From Candidatus Hydrogenedentota bacterium (GTDB lineage: Bacteria; Hydrogenedentota; Hydrogenedentia; Hydrogenedentales; CAITNO01): 8,533 nt of DNA. Location: contig JAKPUV010000908.1 in assembly GCA_029554925.1 (NCBI GenBank), positions 1 to 8,533 on the forward strand, written 5' to 3'. The translations under genes were made by a program, and so were the position numbers. Below are positions 1 to 6,400 of this stretch, in pieces. A model generated the notes under the pieces. The model saw nothing but the letters and a program-made list of their open reading frames with translations. It made no database searches and had not been told where the DNA came from. Position 1 is the stretch's first letter. Each line of letters starts with the position of its first letter.

Positions 1-192
1 GGGCGCGTCGGCCCCCGGCGGAATGACGGCATACAGCCCGCGCCGCACCTGGACAACCCGCCCGGTTCTCCGGTGATAGGCCAGAAGCGACTCCTGCGTT
101 CGTGCGCCCATCTCCCCCCGGGAGGCCAGGTACTCGCCCAATTCCTCACCCGTGAAGACCGGGTGTTCTCTAAAGAACCGGTCATGCTTCAT
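1..192 (-). CDS. AbiEi-like type IV antitoxin / winged-helix regulator, N-terminal part
   Basis: Read leftward from ATG at 192, the frame is open for 64 codons to the window edge, so the gene is truncated here. The protein begins MKHDRFFREHPVFTGEEL and later contains LLAYHRRTGRVVQVRRGLYAV. This 'HPVF...ESLLAYHRRTGR...VRRGLYA' pattern is that of AbiEi-family N-terminal winged-helix domains, where the RRGLY stretch forms the wing. In the known systems such a protein represses its own operon and neutralises a nucleotidyltransferase toxin (AbiEii) encoded just downstream; here that would lie left of base 1. The start is supported by an AAGGA Shine-Dalgarno 8 nt upstream and a near-consensus promoter at 232-260. 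The family assignment is by recall of the motif. Many proteins with this domain have no confirmed toxin partner, so 'antitoxin' is an inference. Confidence 0.7.
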   Translation of the reverse strand, partial: MKHDRFFREHPVFTGEELGEYLASRGEMGARTQESLLAYHRRTGRVVQVRRGLYAVIPPGADAP

Positions 193-220
193 CTTCAGTG
201 TCCTTGACAGCAACTCGCGT

Positions 221-243
221 TACCCACAGTAATGATATGGGTA
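221..243. promoter_or_regulatory. Inverted-repeat operator over the antitoxin promoter -10 box
   Basis: TACCCA (221-226) and TGGGTA (238-243) form a perfect 6-bp inverted repeat separated by 11 bp, 23 bp in total. It encloses the -10 box TATCAT of the leftward promoter. AbiEi proteins are known to repress their own operon by cooperative binding to inverted repeats in the promoter, so this is the natural operator candidate. That the encoded regulator binds it is inferred from position only. Confidence 0.6.
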
Positions 244-260
244 TCGAGGCCAGATGTCAA
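232..260 (-). promoter_or_regulatory. sigma70-type promoter for the AbiEi-like gene
   Basis: On the minus strand TTGACA (260-255) is followed by exactly 17 nt and then TATCAT (237-232). This is a perfect -35 box and a 5/6 -10 box, giving a start near 225 and a leader of about 33 nt that includes the AAGGA ribosome-binding site. It is the best promoter match in the window. The inverted repeat at 221-243 lies directly over the -10 box, so binding there should block transcription, consistent with autoregulation by the gene product. Confidence 0.7.
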
Positions 261-277
261 GCCAATGGCCTGAAAAA

Positions 278-316
278 TTGACGCCGTTCCGCGCTACCCA
301 TCTTATTGCATGGGTT
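278..316 (+). promoter_or_regulatory. Possible rightward promoter with a second, similar operator
   Basis: On the plus strand TTGACG (278-283), a 17-nt spacer and TCTTAT (301-306) resemble a promoter: 5/6 at -35 and 4/6 at -10. TACCCA (295-300) and TGGGTT (311-316) flank the -10 box with a 10-bp gap. The arrangement mirrors the leftward promoter: in both, TACCCA sits immediately before the -10 box and TGGGT follows it. The centres of the two repeats are about 73.5 bp apart, close to seven helical turns. The repeat is clear; promoter activity is uncertain because no obvious gene follows it. It may simply be a distal operator for the AbiEi-like gene. Confidence 0.4.
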
Positions 317-333
317 TCGTGTATTGGAGTCAA

Positions 334-355
334 TGACCGGTGCCGGGTGACCGGT
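334..355 (+). repeat. Direct repeat TGACCGGT x2
   Basis: TGACCGGT occurs at 334-341 and again at 348-355, 14 bp apart. Each copy contains the palindrome ACCGGT. The pair lies in the leader of the possible rightward promoter. The first copy overlaps a five-codon open frame, ATG at 333 to TGA at 350, preceded by GGAG. No function can be assigned. Confidence 0.4.
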
Positions 356-411
356 CCGGGGGTTCTCATCGCTCGCCGAGGGATACGGACAGCCGCGGGG
401 ACAAGCAGGAT

Positions 412-444
412 CGGCTATTTTGCAGTGGGACTACAAAATAGCCG
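412..444. repeat. Perfect 11-bp inverted repeat in intergenic DNA
   Basis: CGGCTATTTTG (412-422) and CAAAATAGCCG (434-444) are exact reverse complements separated by 11 nt. The stem is half A+T and stands out against the GC-rich surroundings. It lies about 80 bp beyond the stop codon of the leftward gene at 526-1230, so it could end that transcript. However, no U-rich run follows on either strand, so it is not a standard intrinsic terminator. It could also be one copy of a dispersed REP- or MITE-like element, which a single window cannot show. Confidence 0.55.
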
Positions 445-525
445 AAGGGGGGAGGGGAGGCTCCCAACGCAGTGTCCTCTGTGCGCGGGCCGGGGAGTTC
501 TTTTCCCAGATGGACCTCTCCGGGG
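445..525. other. Intergenic stretch without a gene
   Basis: No credible coding frame is present. The only structure seen is an imperfect 8-bp stem (CCGGGGAG at 490-497 with CTCTCCGG at 516-523, one mismatch), just past the TAA stop at 526-528 of the leftward gene. It lacks a T tract, so it is at best a weak terminator for that gene. Confidence 0.3.
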
Positions 526-1230
526 TTACCTGATGAGGGGCTCGTCGTCGTAGATGCGCCGGAGGGCTTCGTCGGGCTCGGGGATGGCCGCATAGGGATC
601 TGGGATGAACCCGCCCGCCTTGATCTTCTGGACTTCGCCGTCCCCGCGCTGAACGTGCATTTCATAGGCTTGGTACTCAAAGGATTCACCGTCGCGCAGG
701 ATCATAAACTGAAACAGGGCCTTCACGCCGGTGACGCCCTTCTTGCGCAGGGCTTCGCCGTCTTCGAGGCGGTCGAGGTCGAGGTCGCCGACGGCGTTGA
801 CGAAGTGCATGCCGTTTGCCGTGGCGCCCTCCTCCCAAACGACCCCCCGGAAATGGCTGTAGTTTTCCATGGCCTCGCCGAGCGTGGTGGCCTGGTTGAT
901 GTTCAGAATGCCATTGCGGACGGCGTCAATGTTGCCGCCGCCGCCGGCGCTGGCGAGGAACACGGCGGTCATCAGCCCCGCGAGGATAAGCACCTTGTTC
1001 CGCCGGGCGTGGGGCGCCTCGACGGGGTGTTCCGCCGCGCGCTCAAGGAGCCTCGGACGTTTCCGTAGGTAGGCGATGGCGGGCGCGATGAGCAGCGCGC
1101 GGCCGGCCCATCCCCCCGCGGAATGGTTGTCCGCCAGGTCGTCCCCGGGCACCCGGCCGATCTTGTGTTTGGTCGCGTCGAGGTAGACGCCGTAGGCGAG
1201 GCCGCCGAGCAGTGCGATGAGGTAATGCAT
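526..1230 (-). CDS. Membrane-anchored protein of unknown function (234 aa)
   Basis: The protein has three hydrophobic segments: about 1-16, 41-55 and 79-95. The first part (about 14-62) has the layout of a common small membrane domain: a 'YLDA...HKIG' stretch, then 'NHSAGGWA', a hydrophobic helix and 'YLRKRP'. After the third segment comes a soluble domain (about 100-205) with 'NGILNINQATTLGEAMENY', a Trp at 132 and 'GESFEYQAYEMHV'. This resembles a recurring uncharacterised domain of bacterial membrane proteins, in which a 'TxGEAxxxY' helix precedes beta strands. No catalytic motif is visible. The start is ATG at 1230 with AAGGAG 8 nt upstream. The gene follows the pentapeptide gene by 19 bp on the same strand, so the two probably form an operon. 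The topology is inferred from hydrophobicity read by eye, and no function is proposed. Confidence 0.75.
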   Translation of the reverse strand: MHYLIALLGGLAYGVYLDATKHKIGRVPGDDLADNHSAGGWAGRALLIAPAIAYLRKRPRLLERAAEHPVEAPHARRNKVLILAGLMTAVFLASAGGGGNIDAVRNGILNINQATTLGEAMENYSHFRGVVWEEGATANGMHFVNAVGDLDLDRLEDGEALRKKGVTGVKALFQFMILRDGESFEYQAYEMHVQRGDGEVQKIKAGGFIPDPYAAIPEPDEALRRIYDDEPLIR

Positions 1231-1249
1231 GGGAGATACTCCTTTTCCG

Positions 1250-1999
1250 TCATGCGGAGGGTTGGGTTTTGGGGCGGACGGCGGGGATGCAGCCGTTGGG
1301 GAGGCGGTCGCCCGTGCGGTCGGCGCCGGTGAAGTCCGCCCCCTCGGTGAGGGCGTCCGTGAGGACCGCGCCCTCGAGGAAGGCGCCGGAGAGGTCCGCC
1401 CCGGTCAGATCGGCGCCCGTGAGGTCGGCGTCCCGCAGATCGGCATTGCGGAGCACGGCTCCCGCCAGCCGGCAGCGGCGCAGCCGGGCGTCGCCGAATG
1501 ACGCCCCCTCGAGGTGCGCCCCCGTGAAGTCCATGCCGGACAGGTCGCAGCCCTCAAAGTCCGCGCGGGGCAGTTTCGCGCTGCGGAACGTCGCCCCGGT
1601 GATTTCGGCGATGCTGAAGTCCGTGTCCGCCGCCTCGACCTCGTCCAGACGGGCTTTGCGGAGCACCGTGCCGGAGAGGCACGCCTCTGTGAGGTTCGCC
1701 CCCGTGAGGTCGGCGGAGGTGAAATCCGTGCGGTCGAGGACCGCCGTGATCTTCCGTGGCGGACGGTTCAGGAACGCCTTCGTCACGGACAGGCGGCGGG
1801 GCGGCGTCACGGGCCGGTCCCAGCCCAGCGTCACATACCGCTCCGATTCGGGGTCGAACTGCACCGCCCCCAGATTCACGCCCCGCAGGTCGGCCCCGGA
1901 GAAGTCCGCCTGCACAATCTCCGGCTCCATGTCGGGGATCCTCCCCCGCAGCTCGTTCCACGCCGCCACGCCCATTCCCAGCAGTCTGTGATGTTCCAT
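1250..1999 (-). CDS. Pentapeptide-repeat protein (249 aa)
   Basis: The N-terminus (1-30) contains 'GVAAWNELR', a common lead-in helix of pentapeptide-repeat proteins. Residues 31-48 begin the repeats (ADFSG ADLRG VNLGA). Residues 49-88 are a non-repeat insertion rich in Pro and Arg. Residues 89-232 are a long run of A(D/N)LxG-type pentads, for example ADLTG ADLTG ADLSG. Such repeats fold as a right-handed quadrilateral beta-helix. Functions range from protein-protein scaffolding to DNA mimicry that protects gyrase; nothing here decides between them. No signal peptide is seen. The frame is open further upstream, to an ATG at 2323, but that part is antisense to the WYL gene and does not read as protein. 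The ATG at 1999 has AAAGGA 9 nt upstream and was chosen. This is the first gene of the leftward operon. Confidence 0.88.
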   Translation of the reverse strand: MEHHRLLGMGVAAWNELRGRIPDMEPEIVQADFSGADLRGVNLGAVQFDPESERYVTLGWDRPVTPPRRLSVTKAFLNRPPRKITAVLDRTDFTSADLTGANLTEACLSGTVLRKARLDEVEAADTDFSIAEITGATFRSAKLPRADFEGCDLSGMDFTGAHLEGASFGDARLRRCRLAGAVLRNADLRDADLTGADLTGADLSGAFLEGAVLTDALTEGADFTGADRTGDRLPNGCIPAVRPKTQPSA

Positions 2000-2101
2000 G
2001 TCCCGGGTTCCTTTCCCTGGTTCCGGCCGCGTCTGGTACACTGGCGCGGGCGCCGGCGCGCGCGGCCGTTCCGCCGGACCCGGGAGCAACTGTAGCCCGG
2101 C

Positions 2102-2124
2102 CGCGTTCCGTCCCGCGGAACGCG
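2102..2124. promoter_or_regulatory. 9-bp inverted repeat in the divergent intergenic region; operator candidate
   Basis: CGCGTTCCG (2102-2110) and CGGAACGCG (2116-2124) are exact reverse complements around a 5-bp centre. The repeat is 20 bp before the WYL regulator start and about 100 bp before the pentapeptide gene start. It is the only notable symmetry in 2000-2143, where I could not recognise convincing promoter boxes on either strand. It is a natural operator candidate for the adjacent HTH-WYL regulator and could serve both divergent genes. A GC-rich background makes chance repeats more likely. Confidence 0.4.
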
Positions 2125-2143
2125 CGCACGGCACAATGAGGGC

Positions 2144-3181
2144 ATGATGCAGCGGAAGAAAGACCCCTACTCCGGCGCGGCGCAGAAGGTCGTCGGCCTC
2201 TACGGGCTCCTCCTCTTCACGGGAAGGAAGCACTCCCTGCCGCAGCTTGCGGAGATGTTCCAGTGCTCCAAGCAGACCGTGCTGCGGATGATCGAGCAGA
2301 TCGAGCTGACGCACCGCATCCACATTGACTCGTGGATGGAGGACGGGCGCAGGTGGTACCAGGCGCGCACGCCCCGGCAGCGGCCGAATGTCTCCCTCTC
2401 CGTGGACGACCTGGGACAGCTCCTGCTCTGCCGCGACATCGTCCTCCGCATGCTGCCCCCCGCCCTGCGCGACAACATCACCGAGAGCATCGGCAAGGCC
2501 GCCGTGCTCCTGCCCGACTACGACGACCGCGCCGGGGCGCTGGAGTCGTTCACGCGCGCCCAGCCCAAGGGGGTGGTGGACTACTCCCGGTCACAGCCCC
2601 TCCTCGACGCGCTCCTGCGGGCCGTCCGCGAGCGCCGCGTCTGCGCCGTGAAATATCGCTCCCCCGAATGGGACCGCCCCCGCGTCCTCACCGTCGCCCC
2701 GTACCGGTTCATCTCCTTCCGCGAGGGGTTCTACGCCAAATGCCGCGAGGAGCGGCCCACCGGCGGACGCGCCGACCCACGCGACCTCTTTCTCGCGGTT
2801 CATCGGATGCTCGAACTCACCCCCACCGACCGACGCTTCGCCCCCATAAACGACACCGATAGCGACACCGGGGACACCTTCGGCCTCGCCCGCGAGGAGC
2901 CCTTCCGCGTCGTTGTGGACTTCATCCCCAAGGCGGCCATGTACATCTCCGAGCGCATCTGGAGCCGCGACCAGCGCATCACCCGCCACAAAGACGGAAG
3001 CATCACCCTCACGTTCACCGCAACCAGCCGGCCGGAAGTACTCGCCTGGATCCTTAGCTTTGGCGGAGAGGCCACCCTCCGCGAACCGGAAGAGCTCCGC
3101 GCCGAGACCGCCGCCCGCGCTGCCCGCATGCAGTGCGACCACGCGGTCTCACCGCCAGGAAAGGGTGCCCCGCGCCGCTGA
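2144..3181 (+). CDS. HTH-WYL domain transcriptional regulator (345 aa)
   Basis: The order of domains is an N-terminal helix-turn-helix (about 12-60, 'SLPQLAEMFQCSKQTVLRMI'), a linker helix region (85-125), a WYL domain (about 150-232) and a C-terminal WCX-type extension (about 252-325, 'FRVVVDFIPKAAMYISERIW'). The WYL core is recognised from 'LLDALLRAVRERRVCAVKYR', 'LTVAPYRFI', 'EGFYAKC' and 'DLFLAVHRMLEL'; the W-Y-L triplet itself reads F-Y-A. WYL regulators sense ligands, often nucleic acids or nucleotides, and several repress phage-defence operons. The length is typical. Two adjacent ATG codons (2144, 2147) are possible starts; GAGG at 2138-2141 is better spaced for the second. It faces the same way as the helicase-methylase genes, 232 bp before them, and is divergent from the pentapeptide operon. 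Control of the DISARM-like genes is an inference from position. Confidence 0.88.
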   Translation: MMQRKKDPYSGAAQKVVGLYGLLLFTGRKHSLPQLAEMFQCSKQTVLRMIEQIELTHRIHIDSWMEDGRRWYQARTPRQRPNVSLSVDDLGQLLLCRDIVLRMLPPALRDNITESIGKAAVLLPDYDDRAGALESFTRAQPKGVVDYSRSQPLLDALLRAVRERRVCAVKYRSPEWDRPRVLTVAPYRFISFREGFYAKCREERPTGGRADPRDLFLAVHRMLELTPTDRRFAPINDTDSDTGDTFGLAREEPFRVVVDFIPKAAMYISERIWSRDQRITRHKDGSITLTFTATSRPEVLAWILSFGGEATLREPEELRAETAARAARMQCDHAVSPPGKGAPRR

Positions 3182-3188
3182 CGCGGGG
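3168..3188. repeat. GC stem-loop across the WYL gene stop codon
   Basis: CCCCGCG (3168-3174) and CGCGGGG (3182-3188) form a perfect 7-bp all-GC stem with a 7-nt loop that contains the TGA stop (3179-3181). On the plus strand it is followed by AAAGGGG, not U residues, so it is not a standard intrinsic terminator. It may still attenuate transcription between the regulator and the helicase gene or protect the mRNA end. Confidence 0.4.
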
Positions 3189-3196
3189 AAAGGGGC

Positions 3197-3343
3197 TCAG
3201 TGGGCGGGGGGCTTCTTCCGCAGGTCTTTGAGAGCCTGGACCGCTTCGGCGCAGCCTTTTGCGGCCGCCGTGTGGACCGGTGCCTTTCCTGGTGCGGCGG
3301 CGCGGGCAGGCTGTCCGGGAACCTTGGATATGCCGCCGCCCAT
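3197..3343 (-). CDS. Doubtful small ORF with an ankyrin-like motif (48 aa)
   Basis: This leftward frame runs from ATG at 3343 to TGA at 3197. Residues 19-38 read GKAPVHTAAAKGCAEAVQAL, which matches the ankyrin pattern G-TPLH-AA--G---V--L, and the tail is Lys-rich. Third codon positions are mostly G or C, as in real genes here, and a GC stem (3168-3188) lies just beyond the stop. Against it, there is no Shine-Dalgarno before the ATG, one ankyrin repeat alone does not fold stably, and short open frames arise easily in GC-rich DNA. It may be a remnant of a longer gene or chance. Confidence 0.2.
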   Translation of the reverse strand: MGGGISKVPGQPARAAAPGKAPVHTAAAKGCAEAVQALKDLRKKPPAH

Positions 3344-3353
3344 GTCATAGAAT
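3324..3353 (+). promoter_or_regulatory. Possible promoter for the helicase-methylase operon
   Basis: TTGGAT (3324-3329), an 18-nt spacer and TAGAAT (3348-3353) give a weak -35 box (3/6) and a good -10 box (5/6), with a start expected near 3360 and a leader of about 55-75 nt. It is the most AT-rich spot of the 232-bp gap and sits suitably before the helicase gene. Read-through from the WYL gene is the alternative. Confidence 0.3.
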
Positions 3354-3383
3354 GGTGTTGCCAAACCCGTTTCTGGATGGTCG

Positions 3384-3399
3384 GTCCGCGGGCGCGGAC
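3384..3399. repeat. Short inverted repeat in the helicase gene leader
   Basis: GTCCGC (3384-3389) and GCGGAC (3394-3399) are exact reverse complements around GGGC. The element lies between the possible promoter and the ribosome-binding site of the helicase gene, so it could be an operator half-site pair or an mRNA hairpin. Its short length in GC-rich DNA makes chance quite possible. Confidence 0.25.
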
Positions 3400-3413
3400 G
3401 GCGCGGAGAAGGT

Positions 3414-6400
3414 GTGACCACGGGGAGGATCAGCGTGCAGGCGGTTCCTGAAGTCGGACAACTGGTGATTGTGCGGAAGCGGCCCTTTGTCGTCATGGAG
3501 GCAATGGCCGCCGCCCCGTTTCTGGAGGAAACCCCCGGAAAGGCCGCGCACCTGGTCCGGCTCTCCTCCGTCGAGGACGACGGGCTCGGCGAGGAGCTCC
3601 AGGTGGTCTGGGAGCTCGAACCCGGCACCGTTGTCTGCCAGCAGTCCACCCTGCCCGACCCTGTCACGTTCGACGACCCTGTCCGCCTGCGGGCCTTTCT
3701 CGACGCCGTCCGCTGGGGCGCCGTCTCCCAGGCCGACGACCGCGCCCTCCAGTCCCCCTTCCGCAGCGGCATCGAGATAGACGAATACCAGCTCGACCCC
3801 GTGGTCCGCGCCATCACCATGCCCCGCGTCAACCTCCTCATCGCCGACGACGTCGGCCTCGGCAAGACCATCGAGGCCGGCCTGGTCGTCCAGGAGATGA
3901 TCCTGCGCCACCGCGCGCGCTCCGTCCTCATCGTCTGCCCCTCCTCCCTCCAGGTCCAGTGGCGCGAGGAGATGCGCGACAAGTTCGGCCTGGAGTTCCG
4001 CATCGTGGACAGCGAGGCCGTCAGCCAGCTCCGCCGCAAGAGGGGCATTCACGTCAATCCGTGGACCCACTTCCCCCGCCTCATCACCTCCCTCGACTAC
4101 CTCAAGCGCGAGCGGCCCCTGCGCGCCTTCCGCGACACCCTCCCCGCGGGCGGGCGTCCGGCCTACCCCAGGCCCTACGACATCCTCATCCTCGACGAGG
4201 CCCACAACGCCGCCCCCTCCGGCCGGGGAAAATACGCCACAGACTCCCTGCGCACCCAGGCCGTCCGCATGATCGCCCCCCACTTCGAGCACCGGCTCTT
4301 CCTCTCCGCCACCCCCCACAACGGCTACCGGGAGAGCTTCGCGGCCCTCCTCGAACTGCTGGACAACCAGCGGTTTGCCCGCGCCGTCACCCCGGACCCC
4401 GCGCAGCTCCACACCGTGATGATCCGCCGCATGAAGTCCGAGCTGAAACTCCGCTGGGACGGTTCCCGGCGCTTCGCCGAGCGCGTGGTGAGGCATCTCG
4501 AGGTCCCCTACACCGACGGGGAGCGGCGCGCCCACAGGGACCTTGCCGAATACTCCGCCCTGCGCCTGCGCGCCGCCCCCTCCCCCGGCGAGCGCACCGC
4601 CGCAGAGTTTGTCCTCAAGCTCCTCAAGAAACGCCTCTTCTCCTCGCCCGCCGCCTTCGCCGCCACCCTCCAGAGGCACACAGCCTCCCTCGGCGCGGCC
4701 CGGGGCAAGGCGGCGCCCCTCCGGGACATCGAGGACTGGTCCGACGATTACGCCGACGACGAGGAGTACGAGTGCGGCCTGGACGAGATGGTCGCCGCGG
4801 CCAGCGGGCCCCTAGCCGCCCCGGACACGGAGGAGAGCGCCCTGCTCGCCCGGCTCACCGCCCATGCCGCCTCCGCCGCCGCCCGCCCCGACACCAAGGC
4901 CGCCGTTCTCCTCCGGTGGCTCTCCGAAACCCTCCGCCCCGAAGGCGTGTGGAACAACGAGAGGGTCATCCTCTTCACCGAATACCGCGCCACGCAGAAA
5001 TGGCTCCACGACCTCCTTGCCCGCGAGGGTTTCGCGCGCGACGGCCGCCTCGCCACCATCTACGGCGGCATGCCCAATGACCAGCGCGAGGCGGTCAAGG
5101 CCGCCTTCCAGGCGCACCCCGCGGATTCCCCGGTCCGCATTCTCCTCGCCACCGACGCCGCCTCCGAGGGACTCAACCTCCAAAACCACTGCTTTCGGCT
5201 CGTCCACTACGAGATCCCCTGGAACCCCAACCGCATGGAGCAGCGCAACGGCCGCGTCGACCGCCACGGACAGCGCGCCCAGGAGGTCCTGATCCACCAC
5301 TTCGTCGCCGCCGGCTTCGACGCCGCCCGCCCCGCCGGAACGGCCGCCGGCCTCGAGGCCGACCTCGAGTTCCTCATGCGCGCCGTCCTCAAGGTCGAGG
5401 CCATCCGCGAGGACCTCGGCAAGGTCGGCCCCGTCATCGCCGCCCAGGTGGAGGAGGCCATGCTCGGGCTGCGCACCTCCCTCGACACCGAGCGCGCCGA
5501 AAAGGACGGCGACGCCGTCCGGCGCGTTCTCAAGATCGAGCGCAGGCTCCGCGAACAGCTCGAACGCCTCGCCCAGCAGCTCGACGACACCCGCAACGGC
5601 CTCGAACTCACCCCGGAACACATCGAAAACGTGGTCCGCACCGGCCTCGAACTCGCCGGGCAGCCCCCGCTTGTCCCCGTCGAGGCCCCCGGCATCTGGC
5701 CCGACCCCGCCGGCATGCGCGCCGTCTGCCCCGTCTTCCGCGTGCCCGCCCTCTCCGGCGGCTGGGCCCCCTGTCTCGACGGCCTCGCGCACCCCCACAC
5801 CCGCCGCGTCCGGCCCATTGTCTTCGACCCCGCCCTCGCGGCCAACCGCGACGACGTTGTCCTCGCCCACCTCAACCACCGCCTCGTGCAGATGTGCCTG
5901 CGCCTCCTCCGCGCCGAGATATGGTCCCTCGGCCGCACCGCAAGGCACCTCTCCCGCGTCTCCGCATGCGTCGCCGGCGACCACGCCCTCACCCGGCCCG
6001 TCCTCGTCGCCCACGCCCGCATCGTTGTCCTCGGCGGCGACAACCACCGCCTCCACGAGGAGATCATCACCGCCGGCGGCGCCCTGGTCGAGGGCCGCTT
6101 CAGCCGCCTCAATGTCGGCGAAACCCGCGACGCCCTCGCCGCGGCCACCGACATCCCCGCGCCCCCCGACGTCTGCGGGCGTTTCCAGGAACTCTGGCCG
6201 CGCCACCGCGACGCCCTCCTTGCCGCCCTCGAGGCCCGCTGCGCCGACCGCACCAGGAACCTCGAAAAGGCCCTCGCCGAGCGCTGCGAGGGCGAGGTCG
6301 CCAAACTCGCCGCCGTCATGGGCGACCTCATGCGCGCCATCGCCGCCGAACTCGAGGAGGAGCGCAATGTGCAGCTTCTTCTCGACCTCGCCGGCGACGC

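Noticed and set aside
254..553. Plus-strand open frame of 99 codons across the intergenic region
   Set aside because: It starts inside the leftward promoter, reads through both inverted repeats and overlaps the end of the convergent gene. It has no ribosome-binding site and no protein-like pattern.
472..1068. Plus-strand open frame of 198 codons
   Set aside because: It is antisense to the membrane protein, which has hydrophobic segments, a good ribosome-binding site and operon spacing. The plus frame has none of these.
1300..1920. Apparent DNA tandem repeat (variants of GTGAGGTCGGC / GTGAAGTCCGCC)
   Set aside because: The periodicity of about 15 bp is explained by the encoded pentapeptide repeats and is not an independent DNA repeat or CRISPR array.
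1269..1991. Plus-strand open frame of 240 codons, Ser/Arg/Ala-rich
   Set aside because: It is the complement of the pentapeptide-repeat gene. Its apparent periodicity (VRSAPV...) is the reverse of the ADLTG repeats.
2000..2323. Upstream extension of the pentapeptide frame to ATG 2323
   Set aside because: The extra 108 residues are antisense to the WYL regulator's HTH and do not resemble a domain. The ATG at 1999 has a proper Shine-Dalgarno and the usual N-terminal helix follows it.
3345..4679. Minus-strand open frame of 444 codons, Gly/Glu/Val-rich
   Set aside because: It lies antisense to the helicase ATPase domain with intact Walker motifs. Long antisense frames are expected here because TTA, CTA and TCA codons are rare in the sense frame.
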